Shown one piece after another: positions 32,631-42,447 of a DNA stretch of 64,000 bases. Position numbers and translations under genes: made by a program. The stretch lies in assembly GCF_014204975.1 (NCBI RefSeq), contig NZ_JACHMM010000001.1, positions 186,001-250,000 of the forward strand, given 5' to 3'. The notes under the pieces are model-generated. The model saw nothing but the letters and a program-made list of their open reading frames with translations. It was not told where the DNA came from and ran no database searches. Origin of the DNA: Jiangella mangrovi. Lineage in GTDB: Bacteria; Actinomycetota; Actinomycetes; Jiangellales; Jiangellaceae. The first letter of the stretch is position 1. Each line of letters starts with the position of its first letter.

Positions 32631-35183
32631 ATGTCTGGCACGAACCTGACCCGCGACGAGGCACGCGAGCGCGCCGCCGTCGTCGACCCCGCGTCGGTGC
32701 GCTACACCGTCGAACTGGACCTCACCCGTGGCGACACCACCTTCGGGTCCACCACGACGGCGTCGTTCGCGGCGACCGAGGGCGCCGGCACCTGGCTCGA
32801 CCTGATCGCGCCCACGGTCCACGAGGTCGTCCTCAACGGCACCGCGCTGGACCCCGCCGAGGTGTTCGACGGCGCCCGCGTGCGGCTCGAAGGCCTGGCC
32901 GCTCAGAACGAGGTCAAGGTCGTCGCCGACGCCGCCTACATGCGCACCGGCGAGGGCCTGCACCGGTTCGTCGACCCCGTCGACGACGAGGTCTACCTGT
33001 ACTCCCAGTTCGAGGTCGCCGACGCCCGCCGCGTCTACGCCTGCTTCGAGCAGCCCGACCTCAAGGCCGAGGTGACGTTCCTCGTCGACGCGCCGTCCAC
33101 CTGGGAGGTCGTGTCGAACTCGCCGGGCAAGGCCGGCAAGGCCAGCCACGGCAAGAAGCGGTGGACGTTCGAGGCGACGCCGCGCCTGTCGACGTACGTG
33201 ACGGCGATCGTGGCGGGTCCGTACCACGTCGAGCGCTCCGAGCACGTCGGCAAGGAGAAGACCATTCCGCTGGCGCTGTACTGCCGCAAGTCGCTGGCCG
33301 AGCACCTCGACGCCGACGAGCTGTTCGACGTCACCACCCGCGGTTTCGCCTTCTTCGAGGACGTCTTCGGGCTGGCGTACCCGTTCGCCAAGTACGACCA
33401 GCTGTTCGTGCCGGAGTTCAACGCCGGCGCCATGGAGAACGCCGGTGCCGTCACCCACCACGAGGACTACGTCTTCCGCAGCCGCGTCACCGACGCCGCC
33501 TACGAGCGCCGCGCCGAGACGATCCTGCACGAGATGGCGCACATGTGGTTCGGCGACCTCGTCACCATGCGCTGGTGGGACGACCTGTGGCTGAACGAGT
33601 CGTTCGCCACCTGGGCGTCGGTGCTGTCGCTGGCCGAGGGCACCCGGTGGACCGACGGCTGGACGACGTTCGCCGTCACCGAGAAGCTGTGGGCGCTGCG
33701 CCAGGACCAGCTGCCGTCCACGCACCCCATCTCCGCCGACATCCGCGACCTCGAGGACGTCCAGGTCAACTTCGACGGCATCACCTACGCCAAGGGCGCC
33801 AGCGTGCTGAAGCAGCTGGTGGCCTGGGTCGGGCGCGACGAGTTCCTCGAGGGCGTGCGGGCCTACTTTGCCGACCACGCGTGGGGCAACACCTCGCTCA
33901 CCGACCTGTTCGGGCACCTCGAGACCACCAGCGGCCGCGACCTCTCGGCCTGGAACGAGGAGTGGCTGCGCACGGCCGGCGTCAACACGCTGCGCCCGGT
34001 GGTCACCGTCGACAGCAACGGCGCCTACACGTCAGTCGCCGTCGAGCAGACGGCGGCGCCGGAGCACCCGACCATCCGGTCGCACCGCGTGGCCGTCGGG
34101 CTCTACGACTACACCGAGGACGGCGCCCTGGTGCGGCGCCGCCGGGTCGAGCTCGACCTCACCGGCCCGCGCACCGAGATCCCCGAGCTGCGCGGCGAGA
34201 CCCAGCCCGACCTGCTGCTGGTCAACGACGACGACCTCACGTTCGCGAAGGTCCGCCTCGACGACCGCTCGCTGGCGACGGTGGTGAGCTCCATCGGGTC
34301 GCTCGACCCGCTGCCGCGGGCGCTGTGCTGGACCGCCGCCACCGACATGCTGCGCGACGCCGAGATGTCGGCCAGCTCGTTCGTCGAGCTGGTGCTGGGC
34401 GGCGTCGAGGGCGAGACGTCCATGGGGGTGGTGCAGCACGTGCTGAGCTCCGCCCGCGCGGCCATCGACCTCTACGCGCTGCCGGCCAACCGGATCGTGC
34501 TGTCGGCGCGCTGGGCCGCGGCGCTGCGCCAGCTGGCCGGGTCGGCCGAGCCCGGCAGCGACCGTCAGCTCGCGTTCACCCGCGCCTGGGTGGCGGCTGC
34601 GGCCAGCGACGAGCACGTCGCCGAGATCCGGGCCCTGCTCGACGGCGACGAGGCGCTGCTGCCCGGGCTGGTCATGGACACCGACCTGCGCTGGGCGCTG
34701 CTGCAGCGGCTGGTCGTCCTGGGCGCGGCCGGTGACGACGCCGTCGACGCCGAGCTCGAGCGCGACAACACCGCCACCGGGCAGCGGCAGGCCGCGTACG
34801 CCCGGGCCGCCGTGCCCACCTACCCCGCGAAGGCCGCCGCCTGGCAGGCCGCCGTCGAGTCCGACGAGCTGCCGAACGCCCAGCTGACGGCGACGGTGCG
34901 CGGGTTCGCCCACCCCGAGCAGCGCGAGCTCGTCCGCCCGTACGTCCAGCCCTACCTCGACGCCGTCCCGCGGGTGTGGGCCGAGCGGACCAGCGAGAGC
35001 GCCCAGGCGATCATCATCGGGCTGTTCCCGCGGGTGCTCGCCGACGCCGCCACGGCCACCGCGGTGCGCACCTGGCTCGAGGGCGCCGAGCTGCCCGACG
35101 CCGCCCGCAGGCTGGTCGTCGAGGGCCTGGCCGACCTCGACCGCGCGCTCCGGGCTCAGGAGCGCGATCGCCAGGCAGGTTGA
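32631..35183 (+). CDS. pepN: M1-family aminopeptidase N
   Basis: An 850-residue zinc aminopeptidase releasing N-terminal residues from peptides. The exopeptidase motif GAMEN is at 266-270 and the zinc site HEMAH at 300-304, with E323 in LNESFATW; a helical C-terminal domain of about 400 residues follows. ATG is chosen after AGGATCAGG. It is a cytosolic enzyme and is divergent from the DsbA-like gene. Confidence 0.97.
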   Translation: MSGTNLTRDEARERAAVVDPASVRYTVELDLTRGDTTFGSTTTASFAATEGAGTWLDLIAPTVHEVVLNGTALDPAEVFDGARVRLEGLAAQNEVKVVADAAYMRTGEGLHRFVDPVDDEVYLYSQFEVADARRVYACFEQPDLKAEVTFLVDAPSTWEVVSNSPGKAGKASHGKKRWTFEATPRLSTYVTAIVAGPYHVERSEHVGKEKTIPLALYCRKSLAEHLDADELFDVTTRGFAFFEDVFGLAYPFAKYDQLFVPEFNAGAMENAGAVTHHEDYVFRSRVTDAAYERRAETILHEMAHMWFGDLVTMRWWDDLWLNESFATWASVLSLAEGTRWTDGWTTFAVTEKLWALRQDQLPSTHPISADIRDLEDVQVNFDGITYAKGASVLKQLVAWVGRDEFLEGVRAYFADHAWGNTSLTDLFGHLETTSGRDLSAWNEEWLRTAGVNTLRPVVTVDSNGAYTSVAVEQTAAPEHPTIRSHRVAVGLYDYTEDGALVRRRRVELDLTGPRTEIPELRGETQPDLLLVNDDDLTFAKVRLDDRSLATVVSSIGSLDPLPRALCWTAATDMLRDAEMSASSFVELVLGGVEGETSMGVVQHVLSSARAAIDLYALPANRIVLSARWAAALRQLAGSAEPGSDRQLAFTRAWVAAAASDEHVAEIRALLDGDEALLPGLVMDTDLRWALLQRLVVLGAAGDDAVDAELERDNTATGQRQAAYARAAVPTYPAKAAAWQAAVESDELPNAQLTATVRGFAHPEQRELVRPYVQPYLDAVPRVWAERTSESAQAIIIGLFPRVLADAATATAVRTWLEGAELPDAARRLVVEGLADLDRALRAQERDRQAG

Positions 35184-35201
35184 CGGGTTTAGTGCGGGCT
35201 T

Positions 35202-35220
35202 TCATCTACCATGTAGATGA
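35202..35220. promoter_or_regulatory. Perfect operator palindrome upstream of IclR
   Basis: TCATCTACCATGTAGATGA has 8-bp perfect arms. It lies just before, or over, the IclR start, in the expected place for autoregulation. A TTGACG at 35180 may be the -35 element. Confidence 0.72.
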
Positions 35221-35249
35221 CCGTTCCGAGCAAGATGTGGGGTTACGAC

Positions 35250-36056
35250 GTGCCACGAGTAGCAGCCCGCGAGTCCGCCGGCGGCACCCAGAGTGTCGAG
35301 CGGGCGCTCTCGCTGCTGTCCGCGTTCACCGAGGAGCACCCGGAGCGGCGCATCTCCGAGCTGGTGACAGCCACCGGGCTGGGCCAGTCGACGGTGTCGC
35401 GCCTGGTCGGGGCGCTGGTCAACCTCGGTTACCTCACCCATCACGGCCGTAGCGGGCTGTACGGCATCGGCCCGCGGGTCATCACGCTGGCCGGGATCGG
35501 CCTGAACCAGTCGCCGGTGCACCAGCAGTCGCGCCAGCTGGCCCAGAACCTCGCCGCCACCCTGGGCCTGGGCGTCAACGTCGCCGAGCGGCACGGCGCC
35601 AGCCTGTTCTACCTGTGCCACTTCGAGGGCGCCAACGCCCCGCGCCCGTCCACGCTCATCGGCCGCGGCGGGCCGCTGCACGCCACCGCCATGGGCAAGG
35701 CGCTGGTCAGCGAGCTGGCGCCGACCGAGCTGCGCGACCTCATCGGCACCGAGTACGCCCGCTACACCCCGCACACCGTCACCACGTTCGAGGAGCTCGA
35801 GGGCCGGCTGCAGGAGGTGCGCTCGCGCGGCTACGCCACCGAGCTCGAGGAGCTCGCGTTCGGCCGGGCCTGCGTCGCCGCCCCCATCCGCGACCGCTCC
35901 GGGCAGATCATGGCGGCGCTCTCGGTGTCGGGCCCGCTGTCGGCCATGAACCTCCCGGCCCGGCAGGACGAGCTCGCCATGATCGCCATCGAGCACGCCG
36001 ACCAGATCTCGTCCAACCTGGGCTACCACGCCACGGTGACCGCGCTCCCCGGCTGA
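35250..36056 (+). CDS. IclR-family transcriptional regulator
   Basis: A 268-residue regulator with winged helix-turn-helix (TQSVERALSLLSAFTEEHPE, TGLGQSTVSRLVGALVNLGY) and an IclR effector domain (GGPLHATAMGKALVSELAPT). GTG at 35250 follows TGGGG; ATG at 35217 would place the start inside the operator and is less favoured. Next to carbohydrate-active genes, it may control them, but a hairpin separates it from them. Confidence 0.9.
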   Translation: MPRVAARESAGGTQSVERALSLLSAFTEEHPERRISELVTATGLGQSTVSRLVGALVNLGYLTHHGRSGLYGIGPRVITLAGIGLNQSPVHQQSRQLAQNLAATLGLGVNVAERHGASLFYLCHFEGANAPRPSTLIGRGGPLHATAMGKALVSELAPTELRDLIGTEYARYTPHTVTTFEELEGRLQEVRSRGYATELEELAFGRACVAAPIRDRSGQIMAALSVSGPLSAMNLPARQDELAMIAIEHADQISSNLGYHATVTALPG

Positions 36057-36084
36057 CGAGTTGGCCGGGTTGTAAGGTGGGCTC

Positions 36085-36114
36085 GCCTCGCCGAATCTGT
36101 ACGTTCGGCGAGGC
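36085..36114 (+). terminator. IclR terminator hairpin
   Basis: GCCTCGCCGAA (36085-36095) pairs perfectly with TTCGGCGAGGC (36104-36114) across an 8-base loop, 29 bases after the IclR stop. There is no U-run, as is common in high-GC genomes. Confidence 0.75.
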
Positions 36115-36153
36115 TGTGGACAGCCACGATCATCAAGGATCGCGTACATCACC

Positions 36154-36206
36154 AGGATTCCTCCCACTTCACGAGGGCTGCAGGCCTCGTGAAGTGGGAG
36201 GAATCC
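36154..36206. terminator. Long perfect inverted repeat, 23-bp arms
   Basis: Arms 36154-36176 and 36184-36206 are exact reverse complements with a 7-base loop (GCTGCAG). It lies between convergent iclR and the large toroid gene, so a bidirectional terminator is likely. Perfection suggests recent origin or strong selection. Confidence 0.75.
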
Positions 36207-36322
36207 TCGTGACGGCCCCTGAATCGCCAGCAAATGGGACCAAGCAGGCCCCGACCACCCACCCGTCGCCAGACTCCCCCCGTCACCCAACGCAACCCCA
36301 CGCACCCAAGCCGGACCTGGTC

Positions 36323-39300
36323 TCAGAGCCGGCGGAAGCGGGCGCCGCTCAGCCGGGTGTAGCCGGTGCTGGCGTCGCGGACCTCGATCCGCACGTTGCC
36401 GCCCATGCCCGCCGCGAACTCGAACGAGCCCAGCTCGCGCCAGGCACGCGGCTGTTCCTGCTGGTTGACGACGAACTCGGTCTCGCCGCCCAGGTGGGTG
36501 ACGACGTAGACGGCGTTGGTGGCCGTCTCGAAGTTCGACGGGTACCAGACGTCGACGGCGTAGGTGCCGGCCTCGGGGAGGTCTGGCGTCCACGTCGCCG
36601 TGCCGCCGGCGACGCCCTCGGGGCTGTAGCGCGAGGCGGCGCCGTCGGCCCCGGCCAGGCCGCTGATCAGCCAGCTGCCGGTCTGGTCGTAGCGCGGCGG
36701 GTAGTCGTTGTTCGTGATGGTGAAGATGTCCGGGTCCTCGACCCGCAGGCTGATCGTCACCTTGGGCCGGCCGTCGAGGTTGGCCGACACGAAGTGCGTC
36801 TGCTCGGTCGGGATGGTCGGCCGGGTGGTGGCCCGGACGACGTGCTCGATCTCCGAGCGCGGCGGTACCTCGACCTCGAACACCGTCTCGCTGAACGACC
36901 AGTGGAACTGGCCGGTGATGGTCACCGTCCGGGTCACCGGCAGCGGGCCGCGGTTGAGGACGGCGATGCGCAGGTCGATCGAGCCGCCGGGCTCCGGGAC
37001 CACGGCCGGCGACGGCGTGATGGCGGTCAGCCGCACGGGGTCGACCAGCTCGACGGTGACCGGCTCCAGTTCCGCCGAGCCGCCGCCGGACCAGGTCGCC
37101 GTCGCGGCCAGCGTGTGCGGCACCGCGAACGCGGCGTCGGCCGGCACCGTCACCGTGAACGTCCCGGTGACGGACTCTCCCGCCGCGACGGTGTCGGCGA
37201 CCGGTTCCGCCGGGGTCGCCGTCCAGCCCGCCGGCACATCGATCGCCACCGACACGCCCGCCAGCCCGGCCGCCGGTGCCGCCGTCAGCCGCACCCCTAC
37301 CGTCAGCTCGTCCCCCGGCGAGGCCGTGGCCTGCGCCGACAGCGCCCCGAACGCACCCGCACCCGCCGAAGCCACACCCGTGAGCGACGACGGCAGCCGC
37401 AGCGTGCGGCGCTGCGACGTCGCCGACGGCGTGCGCACCTCGTAGGCGAACGTGTCGGTCAGGGCCGACAGCGGGACCGTCCACTCGTTCGGGTACGGCT
37501 TGTCCGCGATGGTCTGCTCCGGCCCGCCGTTGACCCAGTACGCGAGCGTCGCCGCCTCGACGGAGTCGCTCTGCACGTAGGCGTCGACGGCCGAGCGGTC
37601 CGGGCGGACCAGCAGCATGCCGCGGGTGAGGCCGCCCTCGGCGCCGGGCAGTGCGTCGTCGAACGCGTAGCTGACGGCGCCGCGGTCCTCCGACTCCGGC
37701 AGCCAGTGCCACGGAGCGGGCCGGCCGGCGCCGCGGACGATCGCCACCGTGTGGCCCCGCGCCGACACCGTCACCGGCAGCCTCCCGTCCGCCAGCCGGT
37801 AGTGCTTCCAGCGCCCGTTGTCCATGAGCACCTGGACGTCGTAGCGCTTGCGGGGGTCGATGCCGGTGAGCTGCTGGTCGAACGTCACGGTGGCCGCCAC
37901 CTGGGCGTCGCGCGAGTTCGTCAGCGACAGGTACAGCGAGTCGTTGCCGACGCCGGTCAGCCAGTTCAGCTGCGGGTGGTCGACGTCGACGATGCCCTCG
38001 GGGAGGTACGGCCAGACGCCGTCCTCGCCGAAGAACGTGCCGGGCTCGTGGCCGTAGGTGCTGAACTTGAAGAACACGAAGTCGCACTCGAACTGGCGCG
38101 GGAAGCTGATGCGCCCGTTCGAGCGGACGTAGTGCTCGCTGAACAGGTAGTCCAGCGTCAGGCCGAGCTGGGCCGGCGCGTGGTGGTAGTAGATGCAGCT
38201 CTCGCCGGGCGGGCCGACCAGCGGGAAGTCCGGCTTCAGGTGCTGGGCGCTGAACTGCCGGTTGTAGTAGCCGGGGTAGTTGGTGAAGCGGCCGATGACG
38301 AGGTTGTGCGCGAAGTCGGCCAGGAAGTCGTCGCCGGCATCGTGCGCCAGGCGCAGCAGGAACGGCGCCCAGATGTTGTTGAGCACCATGCCTCCGCCGG
38401 GGTGCGGCTTCGGCTCCTGGATGCGGTACGTGATCAGCTGCTCGATGGTCTGGCCGGTCGTGGAGACGTACCAGGCCGGCACCTCCTCCGCCTCGATGTC
38501 GTCGAGCGGGTAGTCCGGCAGCAGGTGGCCGTTCCAGTCGTCGAACTGCATGTTGATCATGTACGGCGTCGGCGCCTCGATGGTGCCGTCGGGCACCGGG
38601 CGCACCATCGTCTGGGTGACGAAGCGCTGCACCTCGCGGTAGGCGGCGTCGAGGAAGTCGCGCTCGCCGGTCAGCTCGTACATGACGAACAGCTCGAGCC
38701 AGTGCCGCGAGTAGGTGAAGACGAAGACGCCGTCGCCCTGGTTGTTGGAGTACGGGGTCAGGATCTGGTCGCGCAGGTAGCGCCGTGCCAGCGCCTTCGC
38801 CTCGGCCAGCCAGCCCTCGTCGCCGGTCAGCACGTAGGCCTGCAGGGCGTTGTTCCACGGCGTGCGGGTGTCGCGGAACGGCGGCGCCTTGATGGTGTCG
38901 AGCGCCAGCTTGTGCAGCGCCGCGTTCTGCCCGCGGGTCTGCCGGTACAGCGGGACGAGCGTGTTGGCGTCGACGGCGACACCGCCCAGCCCGTACACCG
39001 TCGCCGACGAGTCGTTGTAGACGTCGCGGCCGATGATCGGCGTGTGCCCGTGGCTGCGCCGCGAGACGTGGTACTCCATCATCTGCCGGGCCCGGCGGTC
39101 GTAGAAGTCGCCGGCCCGGTCCGGCGGCGAGAGCAGGTAGTTCGCCGACAACAGAACGCCGGCGACGGCGGTCCGCACGGCCTGGTCGTTCTCGGAGTCG
39201 GCGAAGCCCTTGGCCCGGTTCCACCAGCCGGAGAACGACGGCACGAACGTCTCGCTGTCGTCGCCGTCGGGCTCGATGCCGACCAGGTTCATGATGTTGA

Positions 39301-40354
39301 ACGCGGTCTGCGTCAGCGAGGTGTCGTACACGTTCTCGCGGTACGCCGTCAGGCCGTACTCGCCACGGCACAACGCCACGTAGGCGTCGTAGAGGACGCC
39401 CGCGTGCGCCTGCACGCCGAACGCGTAGCCGAGGCTCTGGCCCGGCTCGAGCAGCGACCGGTCGCCGGCCTGCGGCGCGTAGGCGACGGGCTGCACGTGC
39501 GCCTCGTCGTTGAGCAGGCTCATCCCGAACGGCTGCCGGTAGGGGCCGAGATCGCGCTCGTGCTCGTAGGCGATGACGTCGCTTGGGATGTAGACGCCGG
39601 ACGTGACGGTCCGCCCGGCGATGGTCCGCTGCACCAGGCTCATCGGGGCGAACAGCTCCCAGCTGCTCAGCGCCTCGGGGCTGCCGATGACGCGGGCGTG
39701 CTGGCGGATCCCGCACAGCACCTCCTCGGCGTCGTCGGGGGTGCCGGTGTCGAGGCTCTGGTAGCCGACGATGAAGTGCCCGGCCTGCTGGGCGGTGACG
39801 GTGTGGTGGATCTCCGGGTGCTCCCGGTCCAGCGACCAGCGCACCGTGAGGTCGCAGACCCCGGGCAGGGCCGACGTGAGCTCGACGGTGCGCGGGCCGA
39901 GCTGGCGCAGGCCGTCGAAGGCGACCCAGTTCGACGTCGCGGAGCTGTAGTAGTAGCGCGGGCTGGGCCGCTCGGTGCCGGTGAGCACCACCCACTGCTC
40001 GTCGAAGCGGCGCTCCGGGTCGGTGACGGCGACCCAGCCGTCGTCCGTCCGGAGCTCGAGGTCGCGGACGTAGCTGCGCCCGCCGTCCCAGGTGGCCTCG
40101 TGGAAGGTCACCCGGTAGTTGTCGTTGGACAGCTGGGCGACCTGCCGGAAGGCGAGGTTCGGCTTCTCGGTGCGACGCAGTGCGTCGGTGAGGACGGTCG
40201 GATCGTCCGCCGTCGTGGCCGGGGCGGCGTGCGCCGGCTGACCGAAGGCTCCCAGGACCGGCGGAAGGACCGCGGCGCCGACGAGCATGCCCATCACGGC
40301 ACGTCGCGTCAGCAATGTGGGAGCTGTTGCCTGCAATGTGACTCCATCGTCCAT
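36323..40354 (-). CDS. Large secreted carbohydrate-active protein with golvesin-like C-terminus (1343 aa)
   Basis: The N-terminus is a signal with a possible Tat pair (LLTRRAVMGMLVGAAVLPPV). Residues 60-900 form a β-sandwich plus α/α toroid pattern (NNALQAYVLTGDEGWLAEAK, YSRHWLELFVMYELTGERDF) typical of six-hairpin glycosidases; DUF5695 is my best guess. β-sandwich NEW3-like modules follow (about 960-1180). The last 130 residues (GGTATWTPDLPEAGTYAVDV...) are a golvesin-type domain also found at the end of the 2014-residue protein. Catalytic residues are not identified. ATG is used; TTG at 40333 behind GGAG is possible. It is divergent from the DUF2264 gene. Confidence 0.8.
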   Translation of the reverse strand: MDDGVTLQATAPTLLTRRAVMGMLVGAAVLPPVLGAFGQPAHAAPATTADDPTVLTDALRRTEKPNLAFRQVAQLSNDNYRVTFHEATWDGGRSYVRDLELRTDDGWVAVTDPERRFDEQWVVLTGTERPSPRYYYSSATSNWVAFDGLRQLGPRTVELTSALPGVCDLTVRWSLDREHPEIHHTVTAQQAGHFIVGYQSLDTGTPDDAEEVLCGIRQHARVIGSPEALSSWELFAPMSLVQRTIAGRTVTSGVYIPSDVIAYEHERDLGPYRQPFGMSLLNDEAHVQPVAYAPQAGDRSLLEPGQSLGYAFGVQAHAGVLYDAYVALCRGEYGLTAYRENVYDTSLTQTAFNIMNLVGIEPDGDDSETFVPSFSGWWNRAKGFADSENDQAVRTAVAGVLLSANYLLSPPDRAGDFYDRRARQMMEYHVSRRSHGHTPIIGRDVYNDSSATVYGLGGVAVDANTLVPLYRQTRGQNAALHKLALDTIKAPPFRDTRTPWNNALQAYVLTGDEGWLAEAKALARRYLRDQILTPYSNNQGDGVFVFTYSRHWLELFVMYELTGERDFLDAAYREVQRFVTQTMVRPVPDGTIEAPTPYMINMQFDDWNGHLLPDYPLDDIEAEEVPAWYVSTTGQTIEQLITYRIQEPKPHPGGGMVLNNIWAPFLLRLAHDAGDDFLADFAHNLVIGRFTNYPGYYNRQFSAQHLKPDFPLVGPPGESCIYYHHAPAQLGLTLDYLFSEHYVRSNGRISFPRQFECDFVFFKFSTYGHEPGTFFGEDGVWPYLPEGIVDVDHPQLNWLTGVGNDSLYLSLTNSRDAQVAATVTFDQQLTGIDPRKRYDVQVLMDNGRWKHYRLADGRLPVTVSARGHTVAIVRGAGRPAPWHWLPESEDRGAVSYAFDDALPGAEGGLTRGMLLVRPDRSAVDAYVQSDSVEAATLAYWVNGGPEQTIADKPYPNEWTVPLSALTDTFAYEVRTPSATSQRRTLRLPSSLTGVASAGAGAFGALSAQATASPGDELTVGVRLTAAPAAGLAGVSVAIDVPAGWTATPAEPVADTVAAGESVTGTFTVTVPADAAFAVPHTLAATATWSGGGSAELEPVTVELVDPVRLTAITPSPAVVPEPGGSIDLRIAVLNRGPLPVTRTVTITGQFHWSFSETVFEVEVPPRSEIEHVVRATTRPTIPTEQTHFVSANLDGRPKVTISLRVEDPDIFTITNNDYPPRYDQTGSWLISGLAGADGAASRYSPEGVAGGTATWTPDLPEAGTYAVDVWYPSNFETATNAVYVVTHLGGETEFVVNQQEQPRAWRELGSFEFAAGMGGNVRIEVRDASTGYTRLSGARFRRL

Positions 40355-40435
40355 ATTATGAGTGTTGTATGGTTTCAATCGCCGTGTCAACAGTCGCGGG
40401 AAAACGCTATCCGCCGTCCCCCGGGAGGACGCCCG
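40355..40435. promoter_or_regulatory. Divergent promoter between toroid and DUF2264 genes
   Basis: The segment is AT-rich against its surroundings. Leftward, TTGAAA stands 17 bases before TATGGA. Rightward, GGGAGGA (40423-40429) is a strong ribosome site. CCATA...TATGG arms span 40351-40372 and may bind a regulator such as the nearby IclR, which is not shown. Confidence 0.5.
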
Positions 40436-42439
40436 ATGCTGGATCTGCCCGCCGACGACCATGCCCGCTCGCCGCACACCGGGTGGACCCGCGACCACTG
40501 GGAGGCGGTCGCCGACCACAAGCTGCTGGCACTGCGGCCCTACGCGTCACCGCGGCACGCGCTGATCGCGCTGCCCGGGCCGTCCGGCGCGAGCGGCCGC
40601 TGGAGCGACCGCATGGAGGCGTTCGCGCGCTCGTTCCTGCTGGCCGGGTTCCGGGTCGGCGGGGCCGGCGGCAAGGACCCGCACGGGTTCCTCGACTGGT
40701 ACGCCGAGGGGCTCGCGGCCGGCACCGACCCGTCGTCGCCCGAGCGCTGGCCCCGGTTCGGCGAGCGCGGCCAGGCCAAGGTCGAGGCGGCGTCCATCGC
40801 CATCGCGCTGCACGAGACCCGGCCCTGGCTCTGGGACCGCCTCCCCGCGCGCATCCAGGAGACCGTCGTCGACTGGATGGCCGAGATCCTCGGGACGTTC
40901 GCCCACACCAACAACTGGGTCTGGTTCCAGAACGTCGTCGAGGCGTTCCTGCGCTCCGTCGGCGGGCCCTGGCGCAAGGACGAGATCGAGCGGAACCTCG
41001 CCGTCCACGAGGGCTTCTACGCCGGCGACGGCTGGTACTCCGACGGCGGCACGCCGCCCGTCGGGCTGCGCCACTTCGACTACTACAGCAGCTGGGCGCT
41101 GCAGGTGTACCCGCTGTGGTTCCATCGGATCGCCGGGACGGAGGCGCCGTCGTCGTACCGCGAGCGGCTGCGGCGCTACCTCGAGGACGCCCAGCACTTC
41201 GTCGCGCCGTCGGGGGCGCCGGTCCTGCAGGGGCGGTCGCTGACCTACCGCTACGCCATGCTCGGCCCGTTCTGGACCGGCGCGCTGTTCGACGCGACGC
41301 CGCTGCCGCCGGGACGGACGCGGCGGCTGGCCAGCGGGGTGCTGCGCTGGTTCGTGTCGTCCGGCGCGGTGGACGACGCCGGGCTGCAGCCGATCGGCTG
41401 GCGGGGCGCGTTCCCGCCGATCCGGCAGCTGTACACGGGCGCCGGGTCGCCGTACTGGTCCAGCAAGGGGTTCGCCGGCCTGCTGCTGCCGCCGTCGCAC
41501 CCGGTGTGGACGGCTGGCGAGCAGCCGTTGGTCGTGGAGACCCGGGACGTGTCGGTGCCGGTGCCCGCGGCGGGCTGGCTGCTGTCGGGGACGACGGCGG
41601 ACGGCGTGGTGCGGCTGGTCAACCACGGCAGCGACCACGTCTACGGACCTCGCGTCGCCGATGACGTCGCCTTCTACGCGCGGCACGGGTACGCGACCCA
41701 CGCGGCGCCGTCGCTGTCGCGCGAGGGGGTGGCGCATCCCGGCGAGTCCCACATCGCGCTGTTGGACGAGGGCGGCCGGCCGAGCCACCGCAGCCCGCTC
41801 CGCCGGTTCTCCGTGGCTGCGAACGGGGTGGGTGACGTGCTCGCGTCGCGGGCGCGGGCGCACTGGCGCGAGACCTCGCCGTCGCCGACGGTGGGCGACG
41901 CCGACGCGTTCCGGACAGGCCCCTGGCTGACGACGGCGTCAGCGGTGCGCGGCGCCCTGGAGGTGCGGCTGGCCCGGCTCGACCCCGTCGACCTCGCCGA
42001 CGACCCGGACGGGGTGTGGGAGGCCGACCCCGGCCCGTGGGTGCTCCGGTTCGGCGGCTGGTCGATCGCGTCGGACGATGCGGCGCCGACGGCGTCCGCT
42101 GCGGCTGCGCAGGTGGTCGCCGACGAGGGCCTGACCAGCCTGGTCATCGGTGTCGGCGACGTCTCGGCAACCGGGGTCGAGCCGTCGGCCGGAGCCCACC
42201 CGCTGGGCCACTGGTCCGCCTGGCCCTGGGCCGCGACCCCCGGCCCCGCCTCGTACGGCCGCCTCTACGCCGCCGTCATCGTTCTGTCCGCCGACCCGGC
42301 GGCGGTGGCGGACGCGCCTTCGGTCGCGGTGGCGGCTGACGGCGACGAGGCCACCATCACCTGGCCCGACGGCGGGTCGACGACGCTCACGCTCCCCGCT
42401 CCCCAGCCCGACGAGACTCTGACTCTCGGCACCTGGTGA
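40436..42439 (+). CDS. DUF2264-family protein
   Basis: A 667-residue cytoplasmic protein with the DUF2264 pattern (RWSDRMEAFARSFLLAGFRV, TNNWVWFQNVVEAFLRSVGG, DGWYSDGGTPPVGLRHFDYY). The family is a predicted α/α toroid close to glycoside hydrolases, often beside uronate or rhamnogalacturonan genes. No signal peptide, so it would act on imported oligosaccharides released by the large secreted neighbour. Confidence 0.88.
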   Translation: MLDLPADDHARSPHTGWTRDHWEAVADHKLLALRPYASPRHALIALPGPSGASGRWSDRMEAFARSFLLAGFRVGGAGGKDPHGFLDWYAEGLAAGTDPSSPERWPRFGERGQAKVEAASIAIALHETRPWLWDRLPARIQETVVDWMAEILGTFAHTNNWVWFQNVVEAFLRSVGGPWRKDEIERNLAVHEGFYAGDGWYSDGGTPPVGLRHFDYYSSWALQVYPLWFHRIAGTEAPSSYRERLRRYLEDAQHFVAPSGAPVLQGRSLTYRYAMLGPFWTGALFDATPLPPGRTRRLASGVLRWFVSSGAVDDAGLQPIGWRGAFPPIRQLYTGAGSPYWSSKGFAGLLLPPSHPVWTAGEQPLVVETRDVSVPVPAAGWLLSGTTADGVVRLVNHGSDHVYGPRVADDVAFYARHGYATHAAPSLSREGVAHPGESHIALLDEGGRPSHRSPLRRFSVAANGVGDVLASRARAHWRETSPSPTVGDADAFRTGPWLTTASAVRGALEVRLARLDPVDLADDPDGVWEADPGPWVLRFGGWSIASDDAAPTASAAAAQVVADEGLTSLVIGVGDVSATGVEPSAGAHPLGHWSAWPWAATPGPASYGRLYAAVIVLSADPAAVADAPSVAVAADGDEATITWPDGGSTTLTLPAPQPDETLTLGTW

Positions 42440-42447
42440 CCCCTCGC

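Noticed and set aside
35202..39995. A 1597-codon open frame on the minus strand overlapping the large toroid gene
   Set aside because: It is the out-of-phase shadow of the 1343-residue gene in GC-rich DNA. Its translation is Arg/Pro/Gly-rich without domain signatures, and it also runs through the iclR terminator.
35615..42439. A very long plus-strand frame joining iclR, the toroid gene antisense and DUF2264
   Set aside because: Only the part from 40436 has protein-like composition, a ribosome site and a family match. The rest is antisense to a real gene.
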